Shown: one piece after another, positions 1-8,563 of the stretch
Position numbering within the stretch: the stretch's first letter is position 1
How the letters are laid out: each line of letters starts with the position of its first letter
Assembly: GCA_016787785.1 (NCBI GenBank)
Contig: JAEUTO010000003.1
Coordinates: forward strand, 186,001-250,000
Source of the DNA: Bacteroidia bacterium
Lineage (GTDB): Bacteria > Bacteroidota > Bacteroidia > B-17B0 > Aurantibacillaceae
Length of the DNA stretch: 64,000 nt
Direction of reading: 5' to 3'
Program-made: the position numbers and the translations under genes
Notes under the pieces: generated by a model
Database searches by the model: none
Told to the model about the DNA's origin: nothing
What the model saw: the letters and a program-made list of their open reading frames with translations, nothing else

Positions 1-520
1 ACGACACATCTGCCCCATCATAAAGTTCTTGCGATCTGATGGTGTGCACTATTGGAAAGGTATATTCGTCAACATGAAAATCCTTTGTTTCAATAACACA
101 AGTAATTTCTTCGTATTTTAAAATACTTTCGAGATCAAATAATTGAAGTACGAGCAACTTATCTTTAGATGAACTAGATTCTGGTTTTTGTATTTGGTTT
201 TCTTTCTCATCGAGTTTAATAAAGCTCAAATCTATATTGTTTTGAGAATGACAATAAATGCTTGCGAACGTAATTAGGCCAAGAATAGTTGTTTTTAGGT
301 TTTTCATATTATTAATTTTTAGGGGTTTTAAGGTTTTGTTTTTATAAACAGCAACAGCTTCGAGCCTGGATTTGACATTTAACTTTGAAAACATGCGCCG
401 CAAATGAGTTTTAACGGTAGTAACAGATAACGTAAGTGTTTTGGCAATCTCATCATTTGATTTACCAGACATTAAACAAGCCATCACTTCCTTTTCTCGA
501 TCAGATAATTTTGTATTCAT
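1..520 (-). CDS. LuxR-type HTH domain fused in frame to a signal/membrane segment and extracytoplasmic region (C-terminus cut by window edge)
   Basis: An open frame runs without a stop from ATG at 520 to the left edge (173 codons). Residues about 5-62 are a LuxR/GerE helix-turn-helix (LSDREKEV, DEIAKTL, TVKTHLRRMFSKL). Residue 72 is a second methionine that opens a typical Bacteroidota signal sequence or single membrane helix (MKNLKTTILGLITFASIYC), followed by a polar, presumably periplasmic region of unknown family. An in-frame TGA lies a little upstream of 520, so 520 is the only ATG for the HTH part. Read as one protein, it is a ToxR/CadC-like membrane-tethered regulator. Alternatives are a secreted protein starting at 307 fused to an HTH remnant, or a second product from the internal start. 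The open frame is certain; the biology is not. Confidence 0.65.
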   Translation of the reverse strand, partial: MNTKLSDREKEVMACLMSGKSNDEIAKTLTLSVTTVKTHLRRMFSKLNVKSRLEAVAVYKNKTLKPLKINNMKNLKTTILGLITFASIYCHSQNNIDLSFIKLDEKENQIQKPESSSSKDKLLVLQLFDLESILKYEEITCVIETKDFHVDEYTFPIVHTIRSQELYDGADVS

Positions 521-559
521 AATTTGCGTAAAAGTACTACCGGTAAAAAGCCTCTTTTG

Positions 560-612
560 TCATCCAAAAGGATGAATTTTTGGAAATAATTACTTTTGTT
601 GTAAATTCATCC
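560..612. promoter_or_regulatory. Divergent promoter region with inverted repeats between two LuxR-family genes
   Basis: The 94-base gap between the divergent regulators holds TCATCC-AAAA-GGATGA (560-575). GGATGAAT (570-577) is matched again in inverted order by ATTCATCC at 605-612, just before the 615 start. A perfect TAnnTTTG -7 box (TACTTTTG, 591-598) points at the 615 gene and implies a leader of only about 10 bases. I see no good -33 TTTG at the usual spacing. The nested repeats overlap where a LuxR-type regulator would bind, so autoregulation or cross-regulation is a reasonable inference. Confidence 0.5.
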
Positions 613-614
613 TA

Positions 615-2246
615 ATGAACTACAAGACAAAAAACATACTTATATTACTTATTATCAGTTTATTAGGGAGTTTGCATGCGCAATACCCCTCCAATTTTAA
701 AATTTTAGTTGAAAGAACTGATAGCGTTTTAAAAAATAATAATGAAGGGGCTTTAAAATGGATCGAAAGAGAATTAGCAACGCAAGAAACTAAAAAAGAC
801 ACTTATTTTGAGGCCTACCTAAACGATAAAAAAGCTGATCTTTTAAGAACAAAAGGATTTTATGATGAATCAATAATTACACTTGAAACAAATCTTAAAC
901 TTAAAGAAAAGCTAAAAAACAGCAAATTTTTATCTGAAACATACACGCTCATTGGAAAAACATACGCCAACAAAGGTGATTACGAAAAATCAATAGCCGC
1001 GTTTTTAAACGCTTTAACTTTGCTTGAAAAAATAAGCGAAAAAAAAGGGATTGCTTTTAGCCTAAACAACATAGCTGTTGTTTACGATCTACAAAAAAAT
1101 TACTTTAAAGCAATGCAATATTACCAAAAATCAATTGCCATTAAACTTCAATTAAAAGATTCTTCAGGGTTAGCTGCCGGCTACAATAATTTAGCAATTA
1201 CTTTTTTTAATTTAAGGGACATTGATCGATCTATTGAATTTCATAAAAAAGCTTTGGCATTAAATGAAAGTCTTAAAAGAGAAGAGCCTCTTGCTCGCTC
1301 GCTTAACAACTTAGGCTTTGCTTTATATGAGAAAAAAGAAATGGATAATGCACTAAACTACCTTATGAGGGCTTACGCCATGCGATTAAAATTCGAAAAT
1401 CAAAAAGATATTGCAACCACACAAAACAATTTATCTTTGGTTTGGCTATCAAAAGGAAATATAGATAGCGCAGACTTATACAATAGAAATGTATTAATTG
1501 TAGCAAAAAAAATAAACGCATTTAATCTTTTAAAAGATGCTTACTCCGCTAAAGCAGAAATAGAATTCTCAAAAAAAAATTACAAGAACGCCGGATATTA
1601 TAAAGACTCATTAATAATGTACAAAGATTCACTAATAAACGAAAACAATATTCAATCTGTAGCAGAAATGGAAGCTAGATATGAATACGAAAAAATGAAA
1701 CGAGATATTAGTGAAAAAAGTTTAGATATTGCTATTAAGGAAAAGAGCATTAAAGACACCAAACTTAAAATGAGTTATTGGATAATTTGGTCATTGATTT
1801 TAATTTTACTTCTTTCTGTTTCAATTATAATCTTATACTCCACTAAAAAAAAGAAATCTATTGTTACGGCACAAAAATTACTTATTGAAAAGCAAAACGA
1901 TGACCTAAATAAAATAAACCGCTTGGTATCTGAAAAATTAGATAAAACCGCTTTAAGTTTGGATCAAAAAAACAGTATGCTTGACTTATTTTATAAAGAA
2001 CAAACACAAACAGATCTGCCACCTGAACTTTTAAACCTTTCAAAACGTGAAGTAGAAGTATTATCATACTTAGCGCTTGGTTGGAGCGACCAGGAAATAG
2101 CAGATGCATTATTCTTATCAAAGGCAACTGTTAAAACGCATTTAAGAAGAATTTACAGTAAACTACTAGTTAAGGGCAGAGCCGAGGCTGTAAGCATTGC
2201 TCATAAGTATAAAATAATCGGCATTTCAGAAATAGAAAAAAAATAA
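615..2246 (+). CDS. Periplasmic TPR sensor with transmembrane helix and C-terminal LuxR HTH
   Basis: 543 residues. A signal peptide is cleaved after about residue 22 (LHA before Q). Next comes a series of TPR units (residues about 60-340, with repeated Asn-Asn-Leu/Ala and Tyr-x-x-Ala-x-x-Tyr positions), one transmembrane helix (about 384-408), a short coiled coil, and a LuxR/GerE HTH over the last 69 residues (LSKREVEVLSYLALG, DQEIADALFLSKATVKTH). This architecture is a one-component regulator: the periplasmic TPR domain senses something and the cytoplasmic HTH acts on DNA. The family is common in Bacteroidota but its ligands are unknown. It is divergent from another LuxR-HTH gene, and its stop codon abuts that of the convergent lipid kinase. 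Confidence 0.85.
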   Translation: MNYKTKNILILLIISLLGSLHAQYPSNFKILVERTDSVLKNNNEGALKWIERELATQETKKDTYFEAYLNDKKADLLRTKGFYDESIITLETNLKLKEKLKNSKFLSETYTLIGKTYANKGDYEKSIAAFLNALTLLEKISEKKGIAFSLNNIAVVYDLQKNYFKAMQYYQKSIAIKLQLKDSSGLAAGYNNLAITFFNLRDIDRSIEFHKKALALNESLKREEPLARSLNNLGFALYEKKEMDNALNYLMRAYAMRLKFENQKDIATTQNNLSLVWLSKGNIDSADLYNRNVLIVAKKINAFNLLKDAYSAKAEIEFSKKNYKNAGYYKDSLIMYKDSLINENNIQSVAEMEARYEYEKMKRDISEKSLDIAIKEKSIKDTKLKMSYWIIWSLILILLLSVSIIILYSTKKKKSIVTAQKLLIEKQNDDLNKINRLVSEKLDKTALSLDQKNSMLDLFYKEQTQTDLPPELLNLSKREVEVLSYLALGWSDQEIADALFLSKATVKTHLRRIYSKLLVKGRAEAVSIAHKYKIIGISEIEKK

Positions 2247-3131
2247 CTATTTAAAATTTTTTCCAACTATCACACTTAATCCATTTGGATTGATTTCGAA
2301 AACAACTGTTTCTTTTTCAAAAGCGGGTTCACCATCAAAATGAATAACGTCCTTTTCTTGCCTCTCAATAATTAGTTTACTGCAAGCAAACGTTTCAATT
2401 AATTTACTTGTATCAGCTTTACGTCGCAATATTTTTGAGAGCAGCCCAAATACTTCATAAAATTTAAAAGGTCTTAATATCGAAACGTGAAAAAGACCGT
2501 CATTCATTACAGCTCCCGGAGCAATATAAAAATCATTTCCATACTGGCCGGCATTACCTACTGTTATTAAAAAAGCGGTACGCTCAATTTCAACATTGTT
2601 ATATTTTAATTTGTAAGTTTTGGGTTTATATGATGAAAATTCTTTCCATATTATTTTTACGTAACTCTTTAAACCGCGTTTAACACTTGTAGCAAATAAA
2701 TTTCCAATATGCGCGTCAAAACCTACACCACTGGTGCAAAAAAAAGGCATATTGTTTACCTCACCGCTATCAATCACTCGTGTTTTGCCTTCAATGATCT
2801 TATCTAGCGCTAGTTCTGTTTTCATGGGAAGGCCAAGGCTGCGAGCTAAACCGTTACCCGAGCCAGCAGGGATGATACCTAACGTAAGGCCTTTATTAAG
2901 AATAGTTTTTGCAACCATATTTACCGTTCCATCGCCGCCAACTGCAACCGCATCTGTAAAATTCTCGGAAAAAAGTTTCTGGGATATGGCATTAAATTCG
3001 TTAATATTTTGCCAGATAGCGATCTCATAATCAATTTTTCCCTTTAACTTTTGTTCAATTAAAGGCAATAATGTTGGACCCAGTTTTTTACCGGCTTTAG
3101 GGTTGATAATGAACAACAGCTTCCTTTTCAT
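2247..3131 (-). CDS. Diacylglycerol/sphingosine kinase-family lipid kinase (YegS/BmrU-like)
   Basis: 294 residues, the normal length for the DAGK-catalytic family. The N-terminus has INPKAGKK, the nucleotide-binding signature GGDGTVN lies near residues 65-71, and PAGSGNGLARSLG follows. The C-terminal beta domain includes HFDGEPAF. The protein should phosphorylate a lipid such as diacylglycerol at the membrane using ATP; the true substrate cannot be told from sequence. No signal peptide, so it is a cytosolic, peripheral enzyme. The stop codon immediately follows the stop of the convergent gene at 2246, leaving no room for a terminator. Confidence 0.85.
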   Translation of the reverse strand: MKRKLLFIINPKAGKKLGPTLLPLIEQKLKGKIDYEIAIWQNINEFNAISQKLFSENFTDAVAVGGDGTVNMVAKTILNKGLTLGIIPAGSGNGLARSLGLPMKTELALDKIIEGKTRVIDSGEVNNMPFFCTSGVGFDAHIGNLFATSVKRGLKSYVKIIWKEFSSYKPKTYKLKYNNVEIERTAFLITVGNAGQYGNDFYIAPGAVMNDGLFHVSILRPFKFYEVFGLLSKILRRKADTSKLIETFACSKLIIERQEKDVIHFDGEPAFEKETVVFEINPNGLSVIVGKNFK

Positions 3132-3239
3132 CTAAGCACGAAAATAGCAATATTATACAAGTATATTTAAGAAGCTTTGTGAAATGTGTGCGTTTTTTAC
3201 AACAAATAATAATTATATTTAAGCCTTTAAAATAATTCT

Positions 3240-4766
3240 ATGCAAAACACATTAAAAGCCTTAGGCTTAAAAGAAATAAACGAGGGTTGTTCAACAGGAA
3301 AGAACTGGTTCGCTAATGGCGATATTCTTGAATCTTTTAGTCCCGTTGATGGAAAATTAATCGGTAAAGTTAAAACAGCAAACAAAGCAGATTATCAAAA
3401 AGCTATTTCTGCAGCGTCGGATGCATTTAAATATTGGAGAAATATTCCTGCACCAAAACGTGGAGAATATGTGCGCCAGTTTGGTGATAAATTACGCACT
3501 AAAAAAACCGAGCTTGGTAAATTGGTTTCTTACGAAATGGGTAAATCTTTTCAGGAGGGTTTGGGCGAAGTGCAGGAGATGATAGATATTTGTGATTTTG
3601 CAGTAGGCTTGTCTCGTCAGTTATACGGTTTACAATTACATAGCGAACGCCCTAACCACCGTATGATGGAACAATGGCATCCTTTGGGAATTGTTGGCAT
3701 TATTTCTGCATTTAATTTTCCGGTTGCCGTTTGGGCATGGAATACAACTTTAGCATGGATCTGTGGTGACGTTTGTATCTGGAAACCATCCGAAAAAACA
3801 CCTCTATGTTCTATTGCCTGCCAACACATTTGGAATGAAGTAGCAAAAGAAAATAATTTACCTGAAGGCATTTCTTGTTTGGTAAATGGTGATTATAAAA
3901 TTGGAGAATACTTAACAGAGGATACGCATGTGGCTTTAATTTCGGCAACAGGCTCTACGCGCATGGGCAAAATTGTTGGCGCTAAAGTAGCAGAACGTTT
4001 TGGAAAAAGCATTTTAGAATTAGGTGGTAACAATGCCATTATCATTACAGAAAATGCCGACCTTGATACAACCCTTGTGGGCGCTGTATTTGGAGCAGTG
4101 GGCACGGCCGGCCAACGTTGTACTTCCACACGAAGATTAATCATTCACGAAAATATTTACCAAAAAGTAAAAGATAGTTTAGTAAAAGCTTATTCGCAAT
4201 TAAAGATCGGCGATCCTTTGGATGAAAAAAATCATGTTGGTCCATTAATTGATAAAGACGCAGTAAGAGGTTACATGGGTGCTTTAGAACGTGTAATTAC
4301 CGAGGGCGGAAAAATTATTGTACCGGGTGGCGTTTTAGAAGGTAAAGGATATGAAAGCGGCTGTTATGTAAAACCAGCTATTGCGGAAGCAAAAAACGAA
4401 ATGGCTATTGTGCAACACGAAACATTTGCGCCAATTTTATATTTAATGAAATACAAAACTTTGGATGAAGCGATCGCTCTTCAAAATGGCGTGCCACAAG
4501 GTCTATCAAGCGCTATCATGACATTAAATATGCGCGAAGCCGAATTATTTTTAAGCGCCTCGGGAAGTGATTGCGGAATTGCAAACGTAAATATTGGTAC
4601 CAGTGGCGCAGAAATTGGGGGCGCGTTTGGCGGCGAAAAAGAAACCGGTGGCGGACGCGAAAGCGGATCGGATGCATGGAAAGCCTACATGCGCAGACAA
4701 ACAAATACCATTAATTGGGGCAACACCTTGCCTTTAGCACAAGGAATTAAATTTGACCTAGGATAA
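3240..4766 (+). CDS. ALDH7-family aldehyde dehydrogenase (aminoadipate-semialdehyde/piperideine-6-carboxylate dehydrogenase-like)
   Basis: 508 residues aligning throughout to the antiquitin (ALDH7) family. Asn159 (AFNF), Lys182 (WKPSE), Glu260 (LELGG) and the catalytic Cys294 (GQRCTSTRR) are present. Members oxidise alpha-aminoadipate semialdehyde in lysine catabolism (bacterial AmaB/Pcd), though some act on other aldehydes. No lysine-degradation partners lie beside it, so the pathway is inferred from family only. The ATG at 3240 has no Shine-Dalgarno sequence, as is usual here. It differs clearly from the second aldehyde dehydrogenase at 7099 and is not a recent duplicate. Confidence 0.85.
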   Translation: MQNTLKALGLKEINEGCSTGKNWFANGDILESFSPVDGKLIGKVKTANKADYQKAISAASDAFKYWRNIPAPKRGEYVRQFGDKLRTKKTELGKLVSYEMGKSFQEGLGEVQEMIDICDFAVGLSRQLYGLQLHSERPNHRMMEQWHPLGIVGIISAFNFPVAVWAWNTTLAWICGDVCIWKPSEKTPLCSIACQHIWNEVAKENNLPEGISCLVNGDYKIGEYLTEDTHVALISATGSTRMGKIVGAKVAERFGKSILELGGNNAIIITENADLDTTLVGAVFGAVGTAGQRCTSTRRLIIHENIYQKVKDSLVKAYSQLKIGDPLDEKNHVGPLIDKDAVRGYMGALERVITEGGKIIVPGGVLEGKGYESGCYVKPAIAEAKNEMAIVQHETFAPILYLMKYKTLDEAIALQNGVPQGLSSAIMTLNMREAELFLSASGSDCGIANVNIGTSGAEIGGAFGGEKETGGGRESGSDAWKAYMRRQTNTINWGNTLPLAQGIKFDLG

Positions 4767-4817
4767 CGCTTCAACGGGCTTAGCATCGCGTAGTTGAGCG
4801 TGTAGAAATGGCTTTAT

Positions 4818-6065
4818 TTATTTCTCTTCTTCTTTAAATGGATTCCGTGGGATCCATTCTGAAGGTTGTAAGAAGGAGATGAAAGGTTTTTGAATTAATT
4901 TCGAAATTGTATTCTGAGGTTTTATATAACAGATCAAATTTTCAGCTTTAGCACCAACAGTTGTTTTAATTTCTGCGGCGGTTCTTCCTAAATTTACCTT
5001 ATTACGTTTGTTCTTGATAGCTTCATCTATCATGGCATACAAAATATTCTGATATAAATTGAATTGATTGTTCAATTCATAATCAAATCCAATATAATGT
5101 GCTTCTAAAGATCCGTCGGGCATTAAAAAACTACTTGCAAAAGCTATTATTTTATCTTCGTAAAAAAACGCCTTAACGGTAAACTCTTTTTCGAAAATAC
5201 TTTTAACGCTGCTAAAATAATTTTTCGGAAGTTTTATTAATTTAAATTTAGCTTTTTCAAAAATGCCTTCGTACAATTTATACAATTGTTTTTCATAAAG
5301 TTTAAGTTCATCAGCGCTTAAATATTTTACTTCAACACCTTCAGAACTTTTAAAGATAGATTTTGCCCTGTTGCGGTATTTCTTTGAGAACAGGCCGATA
5401 TAGGCACTTACAGAATCAATATTAGCGGGGATCTCTACAATTAAATTAGGTTCTACAAAAAAATCAGAATAGTTTTCATCTTCAAATAACGCTTTCGGCT
5501 TTAGCGGAACATGAAAATCTTTAAGCAAAATAGCAGAAATAGTGCGCGCCAGTTTCTCTTCTTTAGAAACAAGATCAATGATGTTCAGCAATACTTCGTG
5601 TGCTTGCTCCTGTGGGATCTTTTTATCGAACAAAAAACCATACTCGCCACTTACCAAATTATTACCGCAGGTAAATAAGCGCAGCAACACTTCGTCTTTA
5701 TTAGAATCAATGTACTTTTCAAATAAATTTAAACGTTTTGATTTTATGGTCTCTACCTGGTGATCCAATAGCTCACCAAAAACGGCGGCCTTAAAATCTA
5801 TGATTTGAAAATAAATAATACCGCAAGGTTGTCCTTTACAATAAACAATAACATAGCGTGATGTTAATTTTGTGTGCTCACCGGTCTCAACTATCTTTAA
5901 ATACTCTTTCTCTAAAAAAATAGTGTTCTTTTTGCCGATGCCATCCCAATCCTTTTCAGGTAAAGCAGCTGCTTTTTCATAAAGAGAAAAAGTAAAATCC
6001 TCATTCAGGCGGCGGAATGGTAAAAATCTTTTTTTAGATGAAACAGGTTTACAAAAAGCGAACAT
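4818..6065 (-). CDS. GNAT/FemAB-like acyltransferase, function unknown
   Basis: 415 residues without signal peptide or membrane helix. The C-terminal half resembles a GNAT or FemAB-type acyltransferase fold: an FFYEDKIIAFASSF strand, then HYIGFDYELNNQFNLYQNI and a helix leading to NLGRTAAEIKTTVGA, the region that usually binds the acyl donor. I recognise the fold pattern rather than a named enzyme. The substrate is unknown; a role in cell-wall or lipid modification would be typical of relatives. It is convergent with the ALDH7 gene across a 51-base gap holding a weak imperfect inverted repeat. Confidence 0.5.
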   Translation of the reverse strand: MFAFCKPVSSKKRFLPFRRLNEDFTFSLYEKAAALPEKDWDGIGKKNTIFLEKEYLKIVETGEHTKLTSRYVIVYCKGQPCGIIYFQIIDFKAAVFGELLDHQVETIKSKRLNLFEKYIDSNKDEVLLRLFTCGNNLVSGEYGFLFDKKIPQEQAHEVLLNIIDLVSKEEKLARTISAILLKDFHVPLKPKALFEDENYSDFFVEPNLIVEIPANIDSVSAYIGLFSKKYRNRAKSIFKSSEGVEVKYLSADELKLYEKQLYKLYEGIFEKAKFKLIKLPKNYFSSVKSIFEKEFTVKAFFYEDKIIAFASSFLMPDGSLEAHYIGFDYELNNQFNLYQNILYAMIDEAIKNKRNKVNLGRTAAEIKTTVGAKAENLICYIKPQNTISKLIQKPFISFLQPSEWIPRNPFKEEEK

Positions 6066-6178
6066 AATTTAGTTAAAATTACTAATTTAATTCCTTTTTG
6101 TAAGCCAAACTGTTTATTAAAAACATTAAATATTTTTTAACTCAGGTTTTAAAATTGAGTATATTTAAATCATCAATT

Positions 6179-7075
6179 ATGAAGTTTGACTTTAAACATA
6201 CACCCAGCATCGATCAGGTTGGAATTGAAGAACGGGTGGCTCGTTTTAATACCCGCAGCATAAAAAAAGAAACAAAATTAAGCGGCTTAAAGCTAGCTTT
6301 GAGCATGATAGACCTTACTACGCTTGAAGGAAAAGACACCGAGGGAAAGGTAAAGCAAATGTGTATCAAAGCCATGCATGTTTCTGATGATCTGCCTGGT
6401 TTACCAACAGTAGCAGCCGTTTGTGTATATCCCAACCACGTTAAAACAGCCAAACAGGTTTTAAAAGGTAGTAAGGTAAAGATCGCTTCGGTGGCAACCG
6501 CTTTTCCAAGTGGAAATTCTACTTTAGAAATTAAATTAGACGATACTAAACTTGCCATAGATAGTGGTGCTGATGAAGTAGATATGGTTATTAGTCGTGG
6601 TGAATTTTTAAAAGGCAACTACAATTTTGTGTTTGATGAAATTGCCGCCATTAAAAATGCCTGCGGCAAAGCAAGATTGAAAGTTATTTTAGAAACAGGC
6701 GAACTATCTACGCTGGATAATGTTAGAAAGGCCAGCGATATAGCCATTCTTGCCGGTGCTGACTTTATCAAAACCTCTACCGGAAAAATTCAACCTGCAG
6801 CAACCATGCCGGTTACGTTGGTTATGCTGGAAGCAATTAAGGATCATTATTTAAAAACAAATGTAATGATAGGCATGAAACCTGCCGGTGGAATTTCAAC
6901 TGCGAAAAGCGCTTTACAATATTTAGTAATGCTGAATGAAACCCTGGGACCAAAATGGATGACGAACGAATGGTTTAGGTTTGGCGCCAGTAGTTTAGCT
7001 AACGATATTGTTTTGCAATTAGGTAAAGAACAAAAGGGCGTTTATTATAGCAAGGATTATATTAGCATAGACTGA
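6179..7075 (+). CDS. deoC: Deoxyribose-phosphate aldolase
   Basis: 298 residues from ATG 6179. An upstream in-frame TTG at 6155 would add eight residues without homology support, so I prefer 6179. DeoC cleaves 2-deoxyribose-5-phosphate to glyceraldehyde-3-phosphate and acetaldehyde. The Schiff-base lysine is Lys198 in ADFIKTSTGK, preceded by KVILETGEL and followed by GMKPAGGIST. The protein belongs to the longer DeoC class with an N-terminal extension. It is followed after 23 bases by an aldehyde dehydrogenase that probably removes the acetaldehyde, so the two likely form a deoxynucleoside-salvage operon. Confidence 0.92.
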   Translation: MKFDFKHTPSIDQVGIEERVARFNTRSIKKETKLSGLKLALSMIDLTTLEGKDTEGKVKQMCIKAMHVSDDLPGLPTVAAVCVYPNHVKTAKQVLKGSKVKIASVATAFPSGNSTLEIKLDDTKLAIDSGADEVDMVISRGEFLKGNYNFVFDEIAAIKNACGKARLKVILETGELSTLDNVRKASDIAILAGADFIKTSTGKIQPAATMPVTLVMLEAIKDHYLKTNVMIGMKPAGGISTAKSALQYLVMLNETLGPKWMTNEWFRFGASSLANDIVLQLGKEQKGVYYSKDYISID

Positions 7076-7098
7076 TTTAAGATTTAAGAATTTTAGGA

Positions 7099-8559
7099 AT
7101 GAAAACAGAAGATACACTAACAGGCTTTGATTGGAAGTATGACCCAGCGCCGGAAGCAAAGGACCATATTAAACTTAAATCGCAATACGATCTTTTTATA
7201 AATGGAAAATTTGTAAAACCAAATAGCAAAAAATATTTTGATTCTTACAGCCCCGGCTCCGAAGAAAAATTAGCAAGTGTGGCGCAGGCCAATGTTAAAG
7301 ATGTTGATGCTGCCGTTATTGCCGCAAAAAATGCTTACGATAAAGTTTGGAAAAAAATGCCGGCGAAAGAACGCGCAAAATATATTTTTAGAATTGCCAG
7401 GGTAATACAGGAACGCGCACGCGAATTAGCCGTTATTGAAAGCATGGACGGTGGTAAACCCATCCGCGAAAGCAGAGATTTTGATATACCGACGGCAGCA
7501 AATCACTTTTTTTATTATGCAGGTTGGGCCGATAAATTAGAATACGCTTTTCCAAACCGTAAACCGGAATCATTAGGTGTTGCAGCGCAAATTATTCCGT
7601 GGAATTTTCCATTACTAATGGCCGCCTGGAAAATTGCGCCTGCTTTAGCTACCGGCAATACTGTAGTTTTGAAACCTGCCGAGAGCACATCTTTAACTGC
7701 TTTAAAATTAGCCGAGATCATACAAGAATGCGATCTGCCTCCCGGAGTTGTAAATATTATTACAGGCTTTGGTGATACAGGTGCAGCAATGGTTGCGCAT
7801 CCTCTGGTTAACAAAATCGCCTTCACAGGAAGTACTGATGTTGGAAAAATTATTCAGAAAGCAATTGCAGGCACAAATAAAAAAGCAACGTTAGAATTAG
7901 GCGGAAAGGCTGCCAACATTATTTTTGATGACGCACCTATTAACCAGGCGGTGGAAGGAATTGTGAACGGCATCTTTTTTAACCAGGGACATGTTTGTTG
8001 CGCAGGTTCACGTTTATTTGTGCAGGAAAATGTTGCTGAAGAAGTTATTCAAAAATTAAAAGCACGCATGCAAACGTTAATTGTTGGCGATCCTTTAGAT
8101 AAGAATACAGACATTGGCGCTATTAATAGCAAAGAACAATTAGATAAAATAAATGAGTATTTAAAAATTGGTGTTAAAGAAGGCTTAGAGTTATATCAAA
8201 CATCAGCAGCCATTCCTAAAAAAGGCTTCTATTGCAAACCCACTTTATTTATTGGTGCCGCGCAAAGTAATCGCGTGGTGCAGGAAGAAATATTTGGGCC
8301 TGTATTAACCATTCAAACTTTTAGAACAATTGAAGAAGTTATTGAAAAAGCAAACAACATACCATATGGCTTAAGTGCTGGAGTTTGGACGGACAAGGGT
8401 TCTAAGATCTTTAACCTTACATCTAAATTACGTGCTGGTGTTATTTGGGCAAATACTTATAATAAATTCGATCCAACATCACCTTTTGGTGGATATAAAG
8501 AAAGTGGCTTTGGCAGAGAAGGTGGCTTACACGGACTAATGCCCTATTTAAAGTTTTAG
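7099..8559 (+). CDS. Aldehyde dehydrogenase (ALDH16-like), DeoC partner
   Basis: 486 residues. Residues Asn169 (PWNF), Lys192 (LKPAES), Glu266 (LELGGK) and catalytic Cys300 (GHVCCAGSR) are in place. The N-terminal approx. 28 residues (DTLTGFDWKYDPAPE) precede the usual ALDH start and resemble ALDH16-type proteins found beside deoC. The likely role is NAD(P)-dependent oxidation of the acetaldehyde released by DeoC to acetate; this rests on adjacency (23-base gap, same strand) rather than a specificity motif. The C-terminus ends GLMPYLKF. A membrane glycosyltransferase gene follows after only 4 bases. Confidence 0.85.
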   Translation: MKTEDTLTGFDWKYDPAPEAKDHIKLKSQYDLFINGKFVKPNSKKYFDSYSPGSEEKLASVAQANVKDVDAAVIAAKNAYDKVWKKMPAKERAKYIFRIARVIQERARELAVIESMDGGKPIRESRDFDIPTAANHFFYYAGWADKLEYAFPNRKPESLGVAAQIIPWNFPLLMAAWKIAPALATGNTVVLKPAESTSLTALKLAEIIQECDLPPGVVNIITGFGDTGAAMVAHPLVNKIAFTGSTDVGKIIQKAIAGTNKKATLELGGKAANIIFDDAPINQAVEGIVNGIFFNQGHVCCAGSRLFVQENVAEEVIQKLKARMQTLIVGDPLDKNTDIGAINSKEQLDKINEYLKIGVKEGLELYQTSAAIPKKGFYCKPTLFIGAAQSNRVVQEEIFGPVLTIQTFRTIEEVIEKANNIPYGLSAGVWTDKGSKIFNLTSKLRAGVIWANTYNKFDPTSPFGGYKESGFGREGGLHGLMPYLKF

Positions 8560-8563
8560 TGTT

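Noticed and set aside
4767-4817. Inverted repeat CGCTTCAAC / GTTGAGCG between convergent genes as a terminator
   Set aside because: Stem is imperfect (one bulge) with a long loop and no T run on either strand.
6155-6178. TTG start for deoC adding MSIFKSSI
   Set aside because: An ATG at 6179 fits the family start; the extra residues have no support.
3240-8559. The two aldehyde dehydrogenases as a tandem duplication
   Set aside because: They belong to different ALDH families with different motif contexts (GQRCTSTRR versus GHVCCAGSR).
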